A DNA stretch of 64,000 nt from NCBI RefSeq assembly GCF_026914185.1, contig NC_070562.1, positions 1,736,001 through 1,800,000 on the forward strand. The letters are read 5' to 3'. The translations under genes and the position numbers were made by a program. The notes beneath the pieces are model-generated. The model did no database searches. It had not been told where the DNA came from and was given only the letters and a program-made list of their open reading frames with translations. The DNA is from Puccinia triticina (Eukaryota > Basidiomycota > Pucciniomycetes > Pucciniales > Pucciniaceae). Positions within the stretch are counted from its first letter, which is position 1, and the number at the start of each line of letters is the position of its first letter. Positions 35,177-46,592 of the stretch are shown here, in pieces.

Positions 35177-36190
35177 ACCAGTCCGTCAAACCTAACCGGT
35201 ATACAACCATATCCAGATCTGGCTCAAATCTATTTCAACACGATCCACACATACCCCGACAAACCTCTGGGAATCCGATTCATTCTTTGCTTGAACGATC
35301 GAAATCTCTTCTTGAAATATCCAATGTATTTGTACTGTCAGCATCAGTATCAGTCGAAATCCTACCCTCCAAGAATTAAATGGTTGGATCTCCCCGGATC
35401 GAATAGGATGCAAACGGGGTTTCTTCAATAGTATTTTCTTGATTATTCGCTCGATTACTTTTTTTACCAAGGACACAACAAACAAACCAACGAGTTATAG
35501 CCCAATATTCTACTTTGATTCTTGAGATTTGTTCTCTTTTGGACGTTGTGTTTCCAATCCAGAATTCTCCACACTCCATAATTGCTCAATTATCAAGATC
35601 TGTACCATATCAAGTCGCAAGAAATATGCACATGTGATAGAGCGTTTGAAATGTGGCATGACGAAGGCGAGCCGAATATGTACCACACGCCCTCGTTGAT
35701 CTGGGGTATCAAATCAAACCTGCTTTGGATCCACTTCAGACCGTTGCATACACCTGTCGTCAGATTTCCACTGGCTTAAATTCCCCAGGAAAGACTGGAT
35801 GTGTATGCATACAAGTCATATCAGTCTTGATATTATTGTTAGCCTGACTGTGAGACACCACCAGAATCACAGCTTGGACCTCTAGGTGAGTGATTTCCCT
35901 CTGGAGGCGATGCGCGATGGGTATTCATAGCTAATCACTGCAGAGAAGTAGCATAAGAGATTTTCTCCGCGTTTTCTGAAGCCCTTGGGGTCCTTAGTTG
36001 GGTAGAATTGCCTTTCTCTTTGTCGCAAGCAGTGGTACAACGAAAACCAATCAAATGGATGGTGCGATCGTGCTCTCGTTCAAGCTGATGTAACATGCCC
36101 ATCTAAACAATTGTACTTTTACAAGGACTCCTTGGATATGAGAGCAGAACTAGGTAGATAAAACCATTCAGAAATGTTGATAAATCATCT
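35177..36190. other. Intergenic spacer
   Basis: No gene or repeat recognised. It contains the 3' regions of the converging genes on each side. Confidence 0.4.
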
Positions 36191-37543
36191 TTATGATTGG
36201 GTGCGGTAGCTTGCTAGTTCTTCCGAATCCCAGCTGAGAAATTGTCCATTCAGTTTCTCCTCGGCACGGACCGCTAGGTTCGTAATCACTTCGGCGGGCC
36301 CTTCCGGCTTGACGAGTTTCGAGTTCTCGTATAGACCATGAAAGTGTTTGTAGTTGGGACTGTTCATCACTTCTTTGGCTGTTTTTTTTTATTGAAACCA
36401 GTGGTTGTTAGTTTGATTTAAGACAACAGGGAGAAAGGCGCGGAGTGACTACCTTCATTTCGTAGTTTGGCTTGCATTTCAGTATCCACAACTCCCGGCC
36501 TCAGCGCGATCGAGGTAATTTTAGGCTCTTCGCTGGCAAGTGTTCGACAGAGTGAATTCATCGCTGCTTTGCTGGTATTGTCTTGAGGTAGATAATCAGT
36601 CGGAAGGAAAGTAAAGACAAAGTCAGCTTATCTGAGGCAGGGAGAACGATCAACTTTTCCAAGTGAGGAATCCTGAGTCAAATATTACTCAACAACTTCC
36701 CCAACTTTTTGAGAGCCAGGCAAAAAAACAGCCGCAACAACATCCAAGTTAATAACACTCCAAAATACGTCTAAAGACGGAGGGAGTATCAATAAGAACT
36801 AACGATGCAATTCCACCGACCGAAGCTCCCGAGCTGACAAAGACAACTCTCCCGTGCGAGTTTCTTAGATGGACCAAGGAATGTTTCAAGATCGAGACTA
36901 GAGAGAAAAAGTTGACATCGAAGACTTCTTTCCATGATTCAAGTGAGCCTTGATTGTTTGAAATCGGATCGTCGATTCGCTCAAACTTTATAATCCCCGA
37001 ATTTAAGATCAATCCTTGAGGTGTATCAGCGGGCAGAAAATAATACAAATTAAGCATCCAGCATATCGGTATTCAGCTTGTCGACTGACCTTCAATCGAG
37101 CCGAAAGTTTTGATTGCAGATTCAACGGCTAACTTGTTGTCTTCGTCTTTGGCAACATTTCCCTGAATGACCAAGAGACTTTGATCGTGAGATTTCTTCA
37201 ACTCCTCCAATTCTATTAATTTTTCATGTGAAGGGGCGCGTTACATTGTCAATGACTTTAACTGACGAGAATGTGGAGAGAAAAGCGGCCGTTTGAGGTG
37301 CAATAGTTTACATACCTGGGGGAAACGATCTCGATAGCGACACGACATTGGCAGCGACAGGTGGTTTGAGCAAGAGCTTGAGACACGATAGGCCGATCCC
37401 GCGAGAGCCGCCTGTTAACTAATACAGATAGATGTATCGCATGTCAGCCTTTCCTTGAAGAGCAACATCGATGAGGAACACTTTATAGCAGGAAAGAAGA
37501 GTAAACTTACTATGAATGTCGGTCTTTTAGTTGCAGAAGACAT
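36191..37543 (-). CDS. Short-chain dehydrogenase/reductase SDR-A (six or seven exons)
   Basis: NADP(H)-dependent oxidoreductase of the classical SDR fold, close to the fungal benzil/sepiapterin reductase-like group; substrate unknown. Exons on the minus strand: 37511-37543, 37316-37418, 37090-37212, 36804-37014, 36453 up to 36571 or 36581, and 36191-36378. Cofactor motif LTGGSRGIGLSCLKLLL; LILNSGI corresponds to the NNAG motif; VVFVSSGAS holds the catalytic Ser; SKAAMNSLCRTLA holds the catalytic Lys. The catalytic Tyr codon is recovered only if a 14-nt micro-exon (36757-36770) is used with the acceptor at 36581; without it the frame stays open but Tyr is lost. The C-terminus is specific to the group (KLVKPEGPAEVITNLAVRAE). 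SDR-B at 43071 is its paralogue with the same intron positions. Confidence 0.85.
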
Positions 37544-37815
37544 GGCTAAACGAGCTGGGCGGTGTCCCGGGAGTCCGGACTGGTTTCGTCTGAGTCTTCC
37601 GACAGTCCAACTTTCACACCATCGGCGCCAGCCGCCATTCCCATCCGGCCCCACTCGCGGCGTGTCGTCATCAAGCCGGAAACGATACACATGTCCAAAA
37701 TACACAAGCAATCACCCAAGCCGAATATACCGAAAGAGGGCTTCCTGAATCGTTGACATTCCGACTGCCGATAACACTACATATCACTAGTTGAGATGTC
37801 GTACTGTCCCGTGGT

Positions 37816-38064
37816 TGTTTGCCCTATCCAGGCGCCATCATCATCAAGGCCAAAGAGGCCATGCAATTGGAATCGGTTCCTTCTAGATACTTTATGTACC
37901 TCATTGGAGGCATCAATCCTGGGCGTGTCTCCCGAGCCTCAAGCGCTGTGAATGTGGAGGGAATATTAAACAATTTGCCCGGACTGGAAGCAGCTCAACC
38001 TGAAAGACTTGAACGATATCCATCTTTGTCTACTCGGACATCCACAGAAAGTCTAGCTCCATAG
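37816..38064 (+). pseudogene. Possible terminal exon of a lost gene
   Basis: An open frame after a good acceptor (TATCCAG, ending 37834) reads IIIKAKEAMQLESVPSRYFM to a stop at 38064. The composition looks coding but no upstream exon is found and the family is not recognised. It lies between SDR-A and the secreted-protein cluster and may be a rearrangement relic. Confidence 0.3.
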
Positions 38065-38640
38065 AAGCCTTGCAGAGAGGCAAACCAAACGACCAGTCAC
38101 TTGCAAGCTCACGGTGGAATGGCCGATGGATAAGATGCGGACTCTCGAGAGAAGGTCAAGAGGCAAACTGACGTGGAACTTCTGCAAGTTGCTTAATTAG
38201 CTTCTCATTTTGAGCTCAATCTCGGTACAAAATTTCTCACTATTAAATGGATATTTAGATGAAAGCACGAAATTGATACGGATATGATTTGCGTGAAATG
38301 ATACATGGTTTGTTGGTTATGTGCTGGGCGAATGGGCTGGTATTACATCTGGGGGTAAAAGGAGTATCCTAATCACAACAGACATCTAAGACTGCGATAC
38401 ATATTTAATATATGGGTAAGCTGACAGCAGACATCTTTGATTCGCCTTCTCCGCTTGAAGTGTTGCAGAAGGGTGCCTATGTAAGCTTTCACTTCTATCC
38501 AGGAAGCTGAAGGTGTGGGATGATGGTTTGTTTATTGTTTGCTTCAAACGGCAATTCTGTGTTGCTTGCAGTGGGCTTTGAGATCGGCTTTGTATACAGC
38601 ACGCGTCTGGGTGGAAGGATGTAGTCAGGAAAATAAGTGG

Positions 38641-39111
38641 TCAGATAAGTTCAAGGATGGGTTCCGAGTCAGACCGAAGTGTGAAGCTCACGAGCAGCTC
38701 CTGATCTATTGCAAAAAGGTCAATATTAGGGCAGCAATATGCCGCGGTGGGTTGACCAATGGTGATTGGGACGTCAAGGTTGCAGTAGCGGTACTTGCGA
38801 AGGTGCTCGCGATGGGGGATTACAGGGGCCTTCATCGCTAAGAATAGTTGAGAATCATCATCAGTGGTAAGGTTAACGCCGAGAAGAGAAGGAAAAATGA
38901 TAAGCGCTGAAGCGGCTTATGTACCTATCATGCCCTTGTCGATGTTTACTTTGTCGCCTTTTTTCAAATTCACTGCTCTCACGCATAGCAAGATATTCTT
39001 GACTTCGTCTTCGCAAAACCTAATCGGAAAGGGGTCTGTCGAAAGTATTTCGGCTTGATTCTGGCGGACCATGTTCATTACGAAAAATACAAGCCAGATG
39101 GGGAAGTACAT
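38641..39111 (-). CDS. Small secreted protein family, copy A
   Basis: Two exons on the minus strand: 38925-39111 and 38641-38837, about 127 residues. Residues 1-20 (MYFPIWLVFFVMNMVRQNQA) form a likely signal peptide ending at QA. Exon 1 has two Cys (RFCEDE and ILLCVRA). Exon 2 begins APVIPHRE and holds YCN and the family motif AYCCPN. Introns begin GTACAT here and GTAAGC in the other copies. The most divergent member. No enzyme domain. By analogy with rust effectors the protein may be exported to host tissue, which is inference. Confidence 0.75.
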
Positions 39112-39431
39112 GCCTGCTGCTGATGTGGGGCGGGTCTCTTGGCGGAATTATTGGACTATTAAAAATATTTGTACGAATTGAAATGTAAATCAGAGCCGGG
39201 AACAATGTTTTGGCAAGGAAGAATCAACAAGCGGGACCCAGCGATCAAGGCAGGCTGCTTTAATACCCCGCCGCCATGACCGAAAAGAGACAAGAGAACA
39301 ACGCTGCAGCCTCAGGAGAGAACCCCAGAGACAAGCATGGACGGGTTGCCAGTGGAGCCATCCTATGGTACAGAACAACCACACGGGTTTCCAAGCCCGT
39401 TGGAAGGGCCAGAGTCGGCTGACCTTGAATT

Positions 39432-40879
39432 CGGTATGCCGCCATGAAAAATCTTTGATGACAGCCTGACAACGTCAGTGGCGGTTGTCGGTTTCCCCCT
39501 CCACTGTGACCACATACACATCTTCAAAGATGTGTCGAATGCTTGGTTTGGCCAATCAGCGCATCAAATATCGTATTTATTTGGTTCAAGGCAAATGACC
39601 AGTCACTTGCAACCTTGCAGTGGAATGACGGGGCGATAAGCCACAGAATCTCAAGAGGAGATCACGAAGCAAACTGCGGTGGGACTTGTGCAAAAGTTGC
39701 GCATTTGAAGCTCAAACTCGGTAATGATTGCTTATTTTGAAATGGGTACTGATACAAAAACACAAGATTGGTGCGAATATGATATGTGTGAGATGGTGGC
39801 TCGTTGGCTATACAACTATGAAAATGGGTTGATAAATACTATAACGGGTGATGGCGGTACAATATAGTTGCCATATTCACAAAGCATCCCATTCACAAAA
39901 GACATTTCTTGATTATATTACTACAGATATGAGCCAATGTCTTTGAGCCGGCTTCTGAGTTAGCGGCGTTGCTAAAGGATAAAGGACTTGTTGCTTCGAT
40001 ATGGGAAGGTTGAGGGGTGGGGTGACGATTTTTTAGTTGTGGCCTGGGGACTGAAACCACTCTGTCCGACGTGGCTGGCATTCTTTCTTCAAATCGGCGC
40101 TGTTTACAAGAAGAAACTGGGGTGCATGTGATAAATCAGTGGCAGGTAGGTCGAAGGATGGGTTCCGGACCAGAGCGAAGTGTGCAACTCTACCAACATC
40201 CCGTGCAACTCTACCAACATCGCGTGCAGCATTCAATTTCCAAGGGACTCTGTTAGGGCAACAATATGCCCCGGTGGCGACCGAATTGGTGATTTTGACC
40301 TCATTGCAGTGATGGGAAGGATGTCCGGGGATCAAGGGCGCCTTTATCGCTACGGATCGTAGAAATTCATCAGCAAAATGGCTAACGCAGAAAGGAAAAA
40401 AAATCAGTGCCGAAGCGGCTTACCCCTCATGTCCTGGTGTCCTGCCAATTCGTCATATATCCCATACTTGTGTCTCACGCATAATAATACATCATCGCCT
40501 TTGCAAGGAATGATTGCAAAGGGCCCGTCCATTTTTCCGGCTTGATTCTGGTGGATCATGCTCGTCACGGAAAAGAAAAGCCAAATGGGTAAATGCATAA
40601 CTGTGCTTGATGTTGGGTTTCTGAATGGGACTGTTGGAATAGGAGAAAAAATTATGAACACGTAAATCAGTCAGGTGTTGGATGGGTTGGATTTCCTGTG
40701 GGTGGAGATCGTAGGGGCAGGCGCCATAGGGCGCCAAAGGAAGGCTGTTCTTTTACATACCCTGGTAGAAAGAGACAAAAGGACAAGGGGAGAACCCTGA
40801 GGCGTCATGCCACGGCCGGTGAGTACAGAACGACCAATGATCCTGGAGTCGGCAGGTCGACTAATACACTTGTGAGCCT
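39432..40879. repeat. Segmental duplication, copy S1
   Basis: A stretch of about 1.44 kb carrying secreted-protein copy B and its upstream and downstream spacer. It matches S2 (41299-42722) along its whole length. It starts CGGTATGCCGC and ends at about TACACTTGTGAGCC. Confidence 0.85.
40033..40598 (-). CDS. Small secreted protein family, copy B (C-terminus extended by frameshift)
   Basis: Exons 40424-40598 and 40033-40349. Signal peptide MHLPIWLFFSVTSMIHQNQA. Exon 1 Cys in IIPCKGDDVLLCVR. Exon 2 reads APLIPGHPSHHC and AYCCPNRVPW. Compared with copy D, a 21-nt in-frame duplication gives ARDVGRV twice. A one-base deletion near the D stop (FDLPAT versus FNLPDH then stop) lets the frame run on about 38 more residues to 40033. 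Confidence 0.7.
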
Positions 40880-40905
40880 CACACGGTGGGGAATTTAGTG
40901 ACGAA

Positions 40906-41299
40906 TCATGTGTTGCGACACGAACTTAACAAAGTCCCTCGAGACTTCTTGCAATAACGTCTCCAGTAGCCGTAGATCGAAGGTGCCTTGATCACTACAA
41001 ATAGATATCGGAAATTGTTAGTGAAAAGTTTGCCGCTCGAGAGGAAGAAACATGAAAAGCTAAGCGCTGAAGCGGCTTACCCAACGTGTCCTCCCTAATT
41101 CTTAATTGGTTATCAGCGCTCACGCTTTTCGCGCATAATAATATTTTTGCGTCTTCGTCTTCGCAATCACTGATTGGAAAAGGGTATGCCTCATCGAAGG
41201 GTGTATATGGCTTGCCATCACCTGTTATGCCAGCTTGTTTGGCAGCTTGATACTGGCGGATCATGCTCATCACAAAAAATATGAGCCAGATGGGGAAGC
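40906..41299 (-). pseudogene. Small secreted protein family, copy C (start codon lost, C-terminus truncated)
   Basis: Exons 41081-41299 and 40906-40994. Exon 1 is close to copy E (KQAGITGDGKPYTPFDEAYP, CEDEDAKILLCAKSV). Its first codons are replaced: the gene begins RFPIWLIFFVMSM because duplication S2 joins exactly there, removing the ATG and promoter. Exon 2 departs from the family after RRYCKK and stops early, so AYCCPN is missing. Confidence 0.8.
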
Positions 41300-42722
41300 G
41301 GTATGCCGCAACATGAAAAATCTTTGATGACAGCCTGACAACGTCAGTGGCGGTTGTCGGTTTCCCCTTCCACTGTGACCACATACGCATCTTCAAAGAT
41401 GTGTCGAATGCTTGGTTTGGCCAATCAGCGCATCAAGTATTGTATTTATTTGGTTCAAGGCAAATGACCAGTCACTTGCAGCCTTGCGGTGGAATGACGG
41501 GGTGACAAGCCGCAGACTCTCAAAAGAAGATCAAGGAGCAAACTGAGGTGGGACGTTTCTGCAAAACTTTGCACATTTGAAGCTCAAACTTGGTACATAC
41601 ATGACTGCTTATTGTGAAATGGGTACTTTACAAAAACACAAGATTGGGGCGAATATAATATGAGTGAGATGGTAGCTCGTTGGCTATACAACTGGTGAAT
41701 GGGTTGATACTATAAGCGGGTGATGGCGGTACATCGTTGCCATATTCACAAAGCATCCCATTCACAGAAGACATTTCTTGATTATATTACTACAGACATG
41801 AGCCGATGTCTTTGAGCCGGCTTCTGAGTTAGCGGCGTTGCTAAAGGATGAAGGACTTGTTGCTTCGATACGGGAAGGTTGAGGGGCGGGGTGACGATTT
41901 TTTAGTTGTGGCCTGGGGACTGAAACCACTCTGTCCGACGTGGCTGGCATTCTTTCTTCAAATCGGCCTTGTATACAAGAAAAAACTGGGGTGCATGTGA
42001 TAAATCAGTGGTCAGGTAAGTTGAAGGATGGGTTCCAAACCAGATCGAAGTGTGCAACTCTACCAACATCGCGTGCATCATTCCAAGGGACTCTGTTAGG
42101 GCAGCAATATGCCCCGGTGGCGACCGAATTGGTGATTTTGACATCATCGCAGTGATGGGAAGGATGTCCGGGGATCAAAGGCGCCCTTATCGCTACGGAT
42201 CGTAGAAATTCATCAGCAAAAAGGCTAACGCTGAAAGGAGAAAGAAAGAAAAGGCTTACCCCTCATGTCCTGGTCTCCTGGCAATTGGTCGTATTTAGCA
42301 AAATTGTCTCTCACGCATAATAATACATCATTGCCTTTGCAAGGAACGATTGCAAAGGGTCCTTCCATTTTTCCGGCTTGATTCTGGCGGACCATACTCA
42401 TCACGGAAAAGACAAGCCAAATGGGGAAATGCATAACAGGGCGTGATGTTGGGTTTCTGGATGGAACTATTGGATTAGGAAAAAAAATGCACACGTTAAG
42501 CGGTGAGGTGATATGTGGTTTGGATCTCCTGTGGGTGGGATCGTAGGGGCGAGCGCTTTAGGGCGCAATAGGGAGGCTGTCCTTTATACTCTATGTAGTA
42601 GAAAGAGACAAGAGGACAAGGAGATAACCTTGGAGGCTGAGGCGAGTCAAGCATTCCAGCCGGTGCCACCGGGACCTCCAATGATCCTGGAGTCGGCAGG
42701 TCGACCAATACACTTGTGAGCC
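41299..42722. repeat. Segmental duplication, copy S2
   Basis: Partner of S1 in the same orientation, about 1867 bp away. Carries secreted-protein copy D. Its left breakpoint cuts copy C at the start codon. Confidence 0.85.
42012..42434 (-). CDS. Small secreted protein family, copy D
   Basis: Exons 42260-42434 and 42012-42192, about 118 residues. Signal peptide MHFPIWLVFSVMSMVRQNQA. Exon 1 Cys in IVPCKGNDVLLCVRD. Exon 2 has PGHPSHHCDD and AYCCPNRVPW, ending FNLPDH. A TATA box (TATAAAGG) lies at about 42592-42598, 160 bp upstream of the start. Closest to copy B. Intact in every visible respect. Confidence 0.8.
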
Positions 42723-43070
42723 AGAGCAATACATGATGTGTCGACAAGGCCGGCCCACTGTATACTTCTGTTCTTCCTTGGCTGTGCAGAAAACTCCACA
42801 CCTTAACCACTCGGTAGACTTCAACGGAAGAGTAAGATTGGCATAGAATGTGACATGAGCAGTGCTCAAGGTCGGTGAAGAAGAATTCATGTTGTCATTC
42901 ATGCCAATTTACACCAACCCCTGATTCTGAGCTTTTCTGGAGACACAGATGTACATGTTTTTAACTTAGAGGTGTAACATAACTGGATACTTCATGGATC
43001 GCGGAAGCTGACGGGTCCCTGAGCCTACCGTCTACGACTGTTGCAAGCATTGAAACCTGCGGTGATGGAA

Positions 43071-44557
43071 TCAGGAAGAGCTTCGATAGCTTTTCAATTC
43101 ATCATCATCCCAAACTAAAAAGCTTCCCGTAAGCTTCTGCTCAGCTCTGATCGAAAGATTCGCGATCACTTCTGCAGGTTTTTCGGGCTTGACGAGTTTA
43201 GAAGATGCAAACAAATCATAACAGTCTTGGTAAACAGCAGGGGTCATCAAATCTTTGCCTTCATCATTGTGCCAATTCGCGAAATGTGGTTAAGAAAAGG
43301 TTGCATTGATCAGCTCGATGAAGAAACGTAGACAGGGTAGATAACTATTGTGATTTTTCTTGCGAGCCAAAAAAAGGAGAATAGCAGCTATGGCTTACCT
43401 TTGGACCTCAATTGTTCTTGCATGTCGGTATCCGTCACGCCCGGTCGCAGCGAGATGGAAGTGATTTCGGGTTCCTCAGCAGCGAGCGTTCGACAAAGGG
43501 AGTTCATGGCGGCCTTGCTTGCACCATCTGGATTCATTCGGCAAGAGCGATTGGTTAACAAGGGTACTTGCGTTTGGAAATATCACTCGGATTCGGGTAA
43601 AGGAAGAGGATGGAGCACTCAACAGCTGCCTAAGCTGTAGATGAGGCATAGCATACGGACGGTGGGGTTCAGCTCGGGATCATCAACTGGCCTTCAGGTC
43701 TGGAAGCTTCGGAAGGCAGTAGAAAGGAGTTTATTAGGATGGGCTTACGATGAAACACCTAGCACAGAAGCAGTGGAGCTGATAAAGACTACTCTTCCTT
43801 TAGAGTTCCGAAGGTGGGCCAAGGAATGCTTGAGCATTGAAACCAATGGGAAAAAGTTGACGTCGAAAACCTCTCGCCAAGATTCTAGCGTCGTGTGCTG
43901 ATCTATCCGCTCGAAATGAATGATCCCTGAATTCAATATCAAGCCTTGATGAAAACAAAAGTAGACGAGATTATGTGACGCCGAGAATGACTTCAGTTTT
44001 CCAACATCACATGTGAGTTTACCCGGTTGAGTATAGCAGGATAGACTAACCATCCACAGATCCAAATGTCTTGACAGCAGATTCGACGGCTAATTTGTTA
44101 TCTTCATCATTTTTTACATCCCCTTGGACGACCAACAGGTTGTGAGGATACGCCTTCTGTAATTCCTGTAACCCTTGGATGTAGACAAAAAGTAGCACAA
44201 AAAATCATCAGCTGCACCTTCACATCAGAAACTTAGTAGCCTGCGAAGAAAATGAAGAAAAACTAGGAGTATATCTCTACATACTTTGGGGAAGCGATCT
44301 GGAAACCGAGACCACGTTCGCTTGCGCCGGGGACTTGAGTAAAATTTCTAGGCACGAAAGACCGATCCCCCGGGAGCCGCCGGTCAACTGTTCATTTGTT
44401 GTCCGAAAGTTTGTTGCACACCGTCGGTCGTACGCATGAAAAATGGAGTAAGCTGATTAGCTTCCAAAGACCAATCAAAGGAATTTCTGGAGAAACGGCT
44501 GCGATCCAAACTATTTATGTACTCAACTAAGATGGTGGGCCGATAAATTGAAGACAT
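43071..44557 (-). CDS. Short-chain dehydrogenase/reductase SDR-B
   Basis: Paralogue of SDR-A, with the same exon order on the minus strand. First exon 44528-44557 (MSSIYRPTIL), then LTGGSRGIGLSCLEILL, VVQGDVKNDEDNKLAVESAV, exon 43749-43944 (LILNSGIIHFERI, VVFISSTASVLGVSS), exon 43399-43527 and last exon 43071-43258. As in SDR-A, the catalytic Tyr codon is completed only if a micro-exon is used, here 11 nt at 43624-43634 (CTACAG acceptor, GTTGAG donor). C-terminus KLVKPEKPAEVIANLSIRAE. It lies between secreted copies D and E, as SDR-A lies downstream of copy A. Confidence 0.83.
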
Positions 44558-44755
44558 GAAGTGACTCTGAATCCCGATCGACAAAGCTGGTCCCTCCGAG
44601 GCTCGTCGAAGTCTGACCAGCCGTTCAACGGGAAGAGATCTTCAATCAATACCCTCCAATACATACCCTGCAACCGGGCCCCGAAGACCCCGGATTATGA
44701 AAAAATGGATACAAAAAATCGATTGGGCAAAGGCCATTCTCCCAGGAAACTGACA

Positions 44756-45060
44756 TAGTTGAATTGGAGGACTTCCCGTCGGGCTCTACAGACCCTGCAG
44801 AACCAGATCTGCAGCCTCTGGGACAGCCTTTCCCCGCAAAAATCAAGGTTTTCTGGCTGCAGATCTGGTTCTGCAGGGGGAAGTTCCTCCAGTTGAATTG
44901 GAGGACTTCCCGTCGGCTAAATTGCTTAATCTAGAGGGACAGGCTAAACCTTACTTGGCTGGTGAAATTTGATTGATATCGAGTTTTCACCAGCAAACAA
45001 GGTTTAGTGGCCTCCTCTAAATCAAGCCTTTTAGGCGACGGGAAGTCCTCCATTCTTGCA
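44756..45060. repeat. Nested inverted-repeat elements with GGACTTCCCGTCG ends
   Basis: GGAGGACTTCCCGTCGG occurs at about 44766 and 44901, with the inverted form CGACGGGAAGTCCTCC near 45037. Within the first part, CTGCAGAACCAGATCTGCAG at about 44796 is inverted at about 44855. Small foldback elements without coding capacity. Confidence 0.65.
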
Positions 45061-46110
45061 ATAAAAGACTTCCCTTCGATCTGGAAACCCAGATTTTCTC
45101 AGATTTTGCAGGGAATCTAGGCATACCTGGAGAGCTCACTTGCAATTCAGCAGCTCGCCATTATCAAGCCTTCCATCTCCCACACGCCCAGACTCCAGAG
45201 GAACATCGACCTATCTCTCACACGGGCAGGACCACAAAACATGATCTGCTCTCTCCAAAATCTGGCTTCAGATGTTCTGCCTTTTTTCAATTGTGGGATG
45301 GGATTTTGGCCACTCAAAACAGAGCTTTTGATCAACGCTATAGCTCAGGAGGATACAGCACTTGCTGCTGCCCTGCAATAGTCCAGGGAGAGAAGCCATA
45401 GACAGTCCACATTTACCAGAAGAGCAAAAGAATACCCAAACGTGGACGCTTGCAATGTGGTACTTGAGAAAAAATGCTAGGGGTGGAAGATTGCAATTTG
45501 GTGCTTGAAGCAATTATATCTGAGCTACAAGCTCATTGTAAGACAATTAGCTCAAGCCTAAATTATAGCTTAGCATTCTTAAAATGAAAGTTAACTTCTG
45601 TCCTGACCAATAAACAAATGGCTACCTAAAAAAAAATGGGTGAAATGGTGCATAGATTGTTGGTTATGTACACTATATAACCAGCAAATCAGTAATAGGA
45701 TAATTATGTGGGACTTATGTGTGGGGGTGATTGGTGTAATTGGCATATTCACAAAAGACATTTATTTGACATAATAATCCATGACATGCGGGTAGACTAG
45801 CCCATGTCTCGTGTCCATTTCTGCGTTAGAGGCGTTACTAGGAGGTGAAGCAGCTCTCGAACCGATCTCGGGAGGTGAACGTGTCGGATGGAGAGTGGGT
45901 TTTTTCCAGCTGAGGGTGAACTCGTCTCGTTATTGCGGGGACCGAAGTCGCTTGCACTTCGCGCGTGCGGGCGAAGCTGTGTTTAAGCTAGTATCCTGGG
46001 CCTCCCGGAGGATCCATCCTAGGCCAACGCCACTTGACTGGCCGGCACAGATCATCGATTTGGGATTGGTATATAGCACCTGCTGGCTGTGTGGTACCAA
46101 ATCAGGGAAA
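45061..46110. other. Spacer downstream of secreted copy E
   Basis: No gene recognised. The part at 45760-45870 resembles sequence downstream of copies B and D (39890-40010 and 41750-41880), so the homology of the cluster extends beyond the coding exons. Confidence 0.45.
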
Positions 46111-46592
46111 TCAGTCGTCAGAGAAGTCGAAGGATCGGTTCAGAGAGATGCATACGGGTAGCTCCGTATGGTAAAAATACGGCGTGTTAGGGCAGCAATA
46201 GGCAGCGATGATGGGCTCATTGTTGATGTAGCAGTTGTTGCAATAACGTCTCGAGTAGCCGTAGATCAAAGGTGCCTTGATCACTACAAATAATTATCGA
46301 GAATTGTTAGTGAAAAGTTTGACGCTCGAGAGGAAGAAACATGAAAAGGTAAGCGCTGAAGCGGCTTACCCAACGTGTCCTGCTTAGTTCGCAATTGGTC
46401 ATCAGCGCTCACGCTTTTCGCGCATAATAATATTTCTGCGTCTTCGTCTTCGCAACCACTGATTGGAAAAGGGTATGCCTCATCGAAGGGTGTATATGGC
46501 TTGTCATCACCTGTTATGCCAGCTTGTTTGGCAGCTTGATGCTCGCGGATCATGCTCATCACGAAAAATATGAGCCAGATGGGGAAGTGCAT
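46111..46592 (-). CDS. Small secreted protein family, copy E
   Basis: Exons 46370-46592 and 46111-46283, about 131 residues. Signal peptide MHFPIWLIFFVMSMIREHQA. Mature part begins AKQAGITGDDKPYTPFDEAY. Cys in SGCEDEDAEILLCAKS. Exon 2: APLIYGYSRRYCNNCYINNE, then AAYCCPN and LPVCISLN. It is the most Cys-rich member (seven or eight Cys after the signal). A TATA box (TATAAA) lies at 46715-46720, about 125 bp upstream. Intact. Confidence 0.8.
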
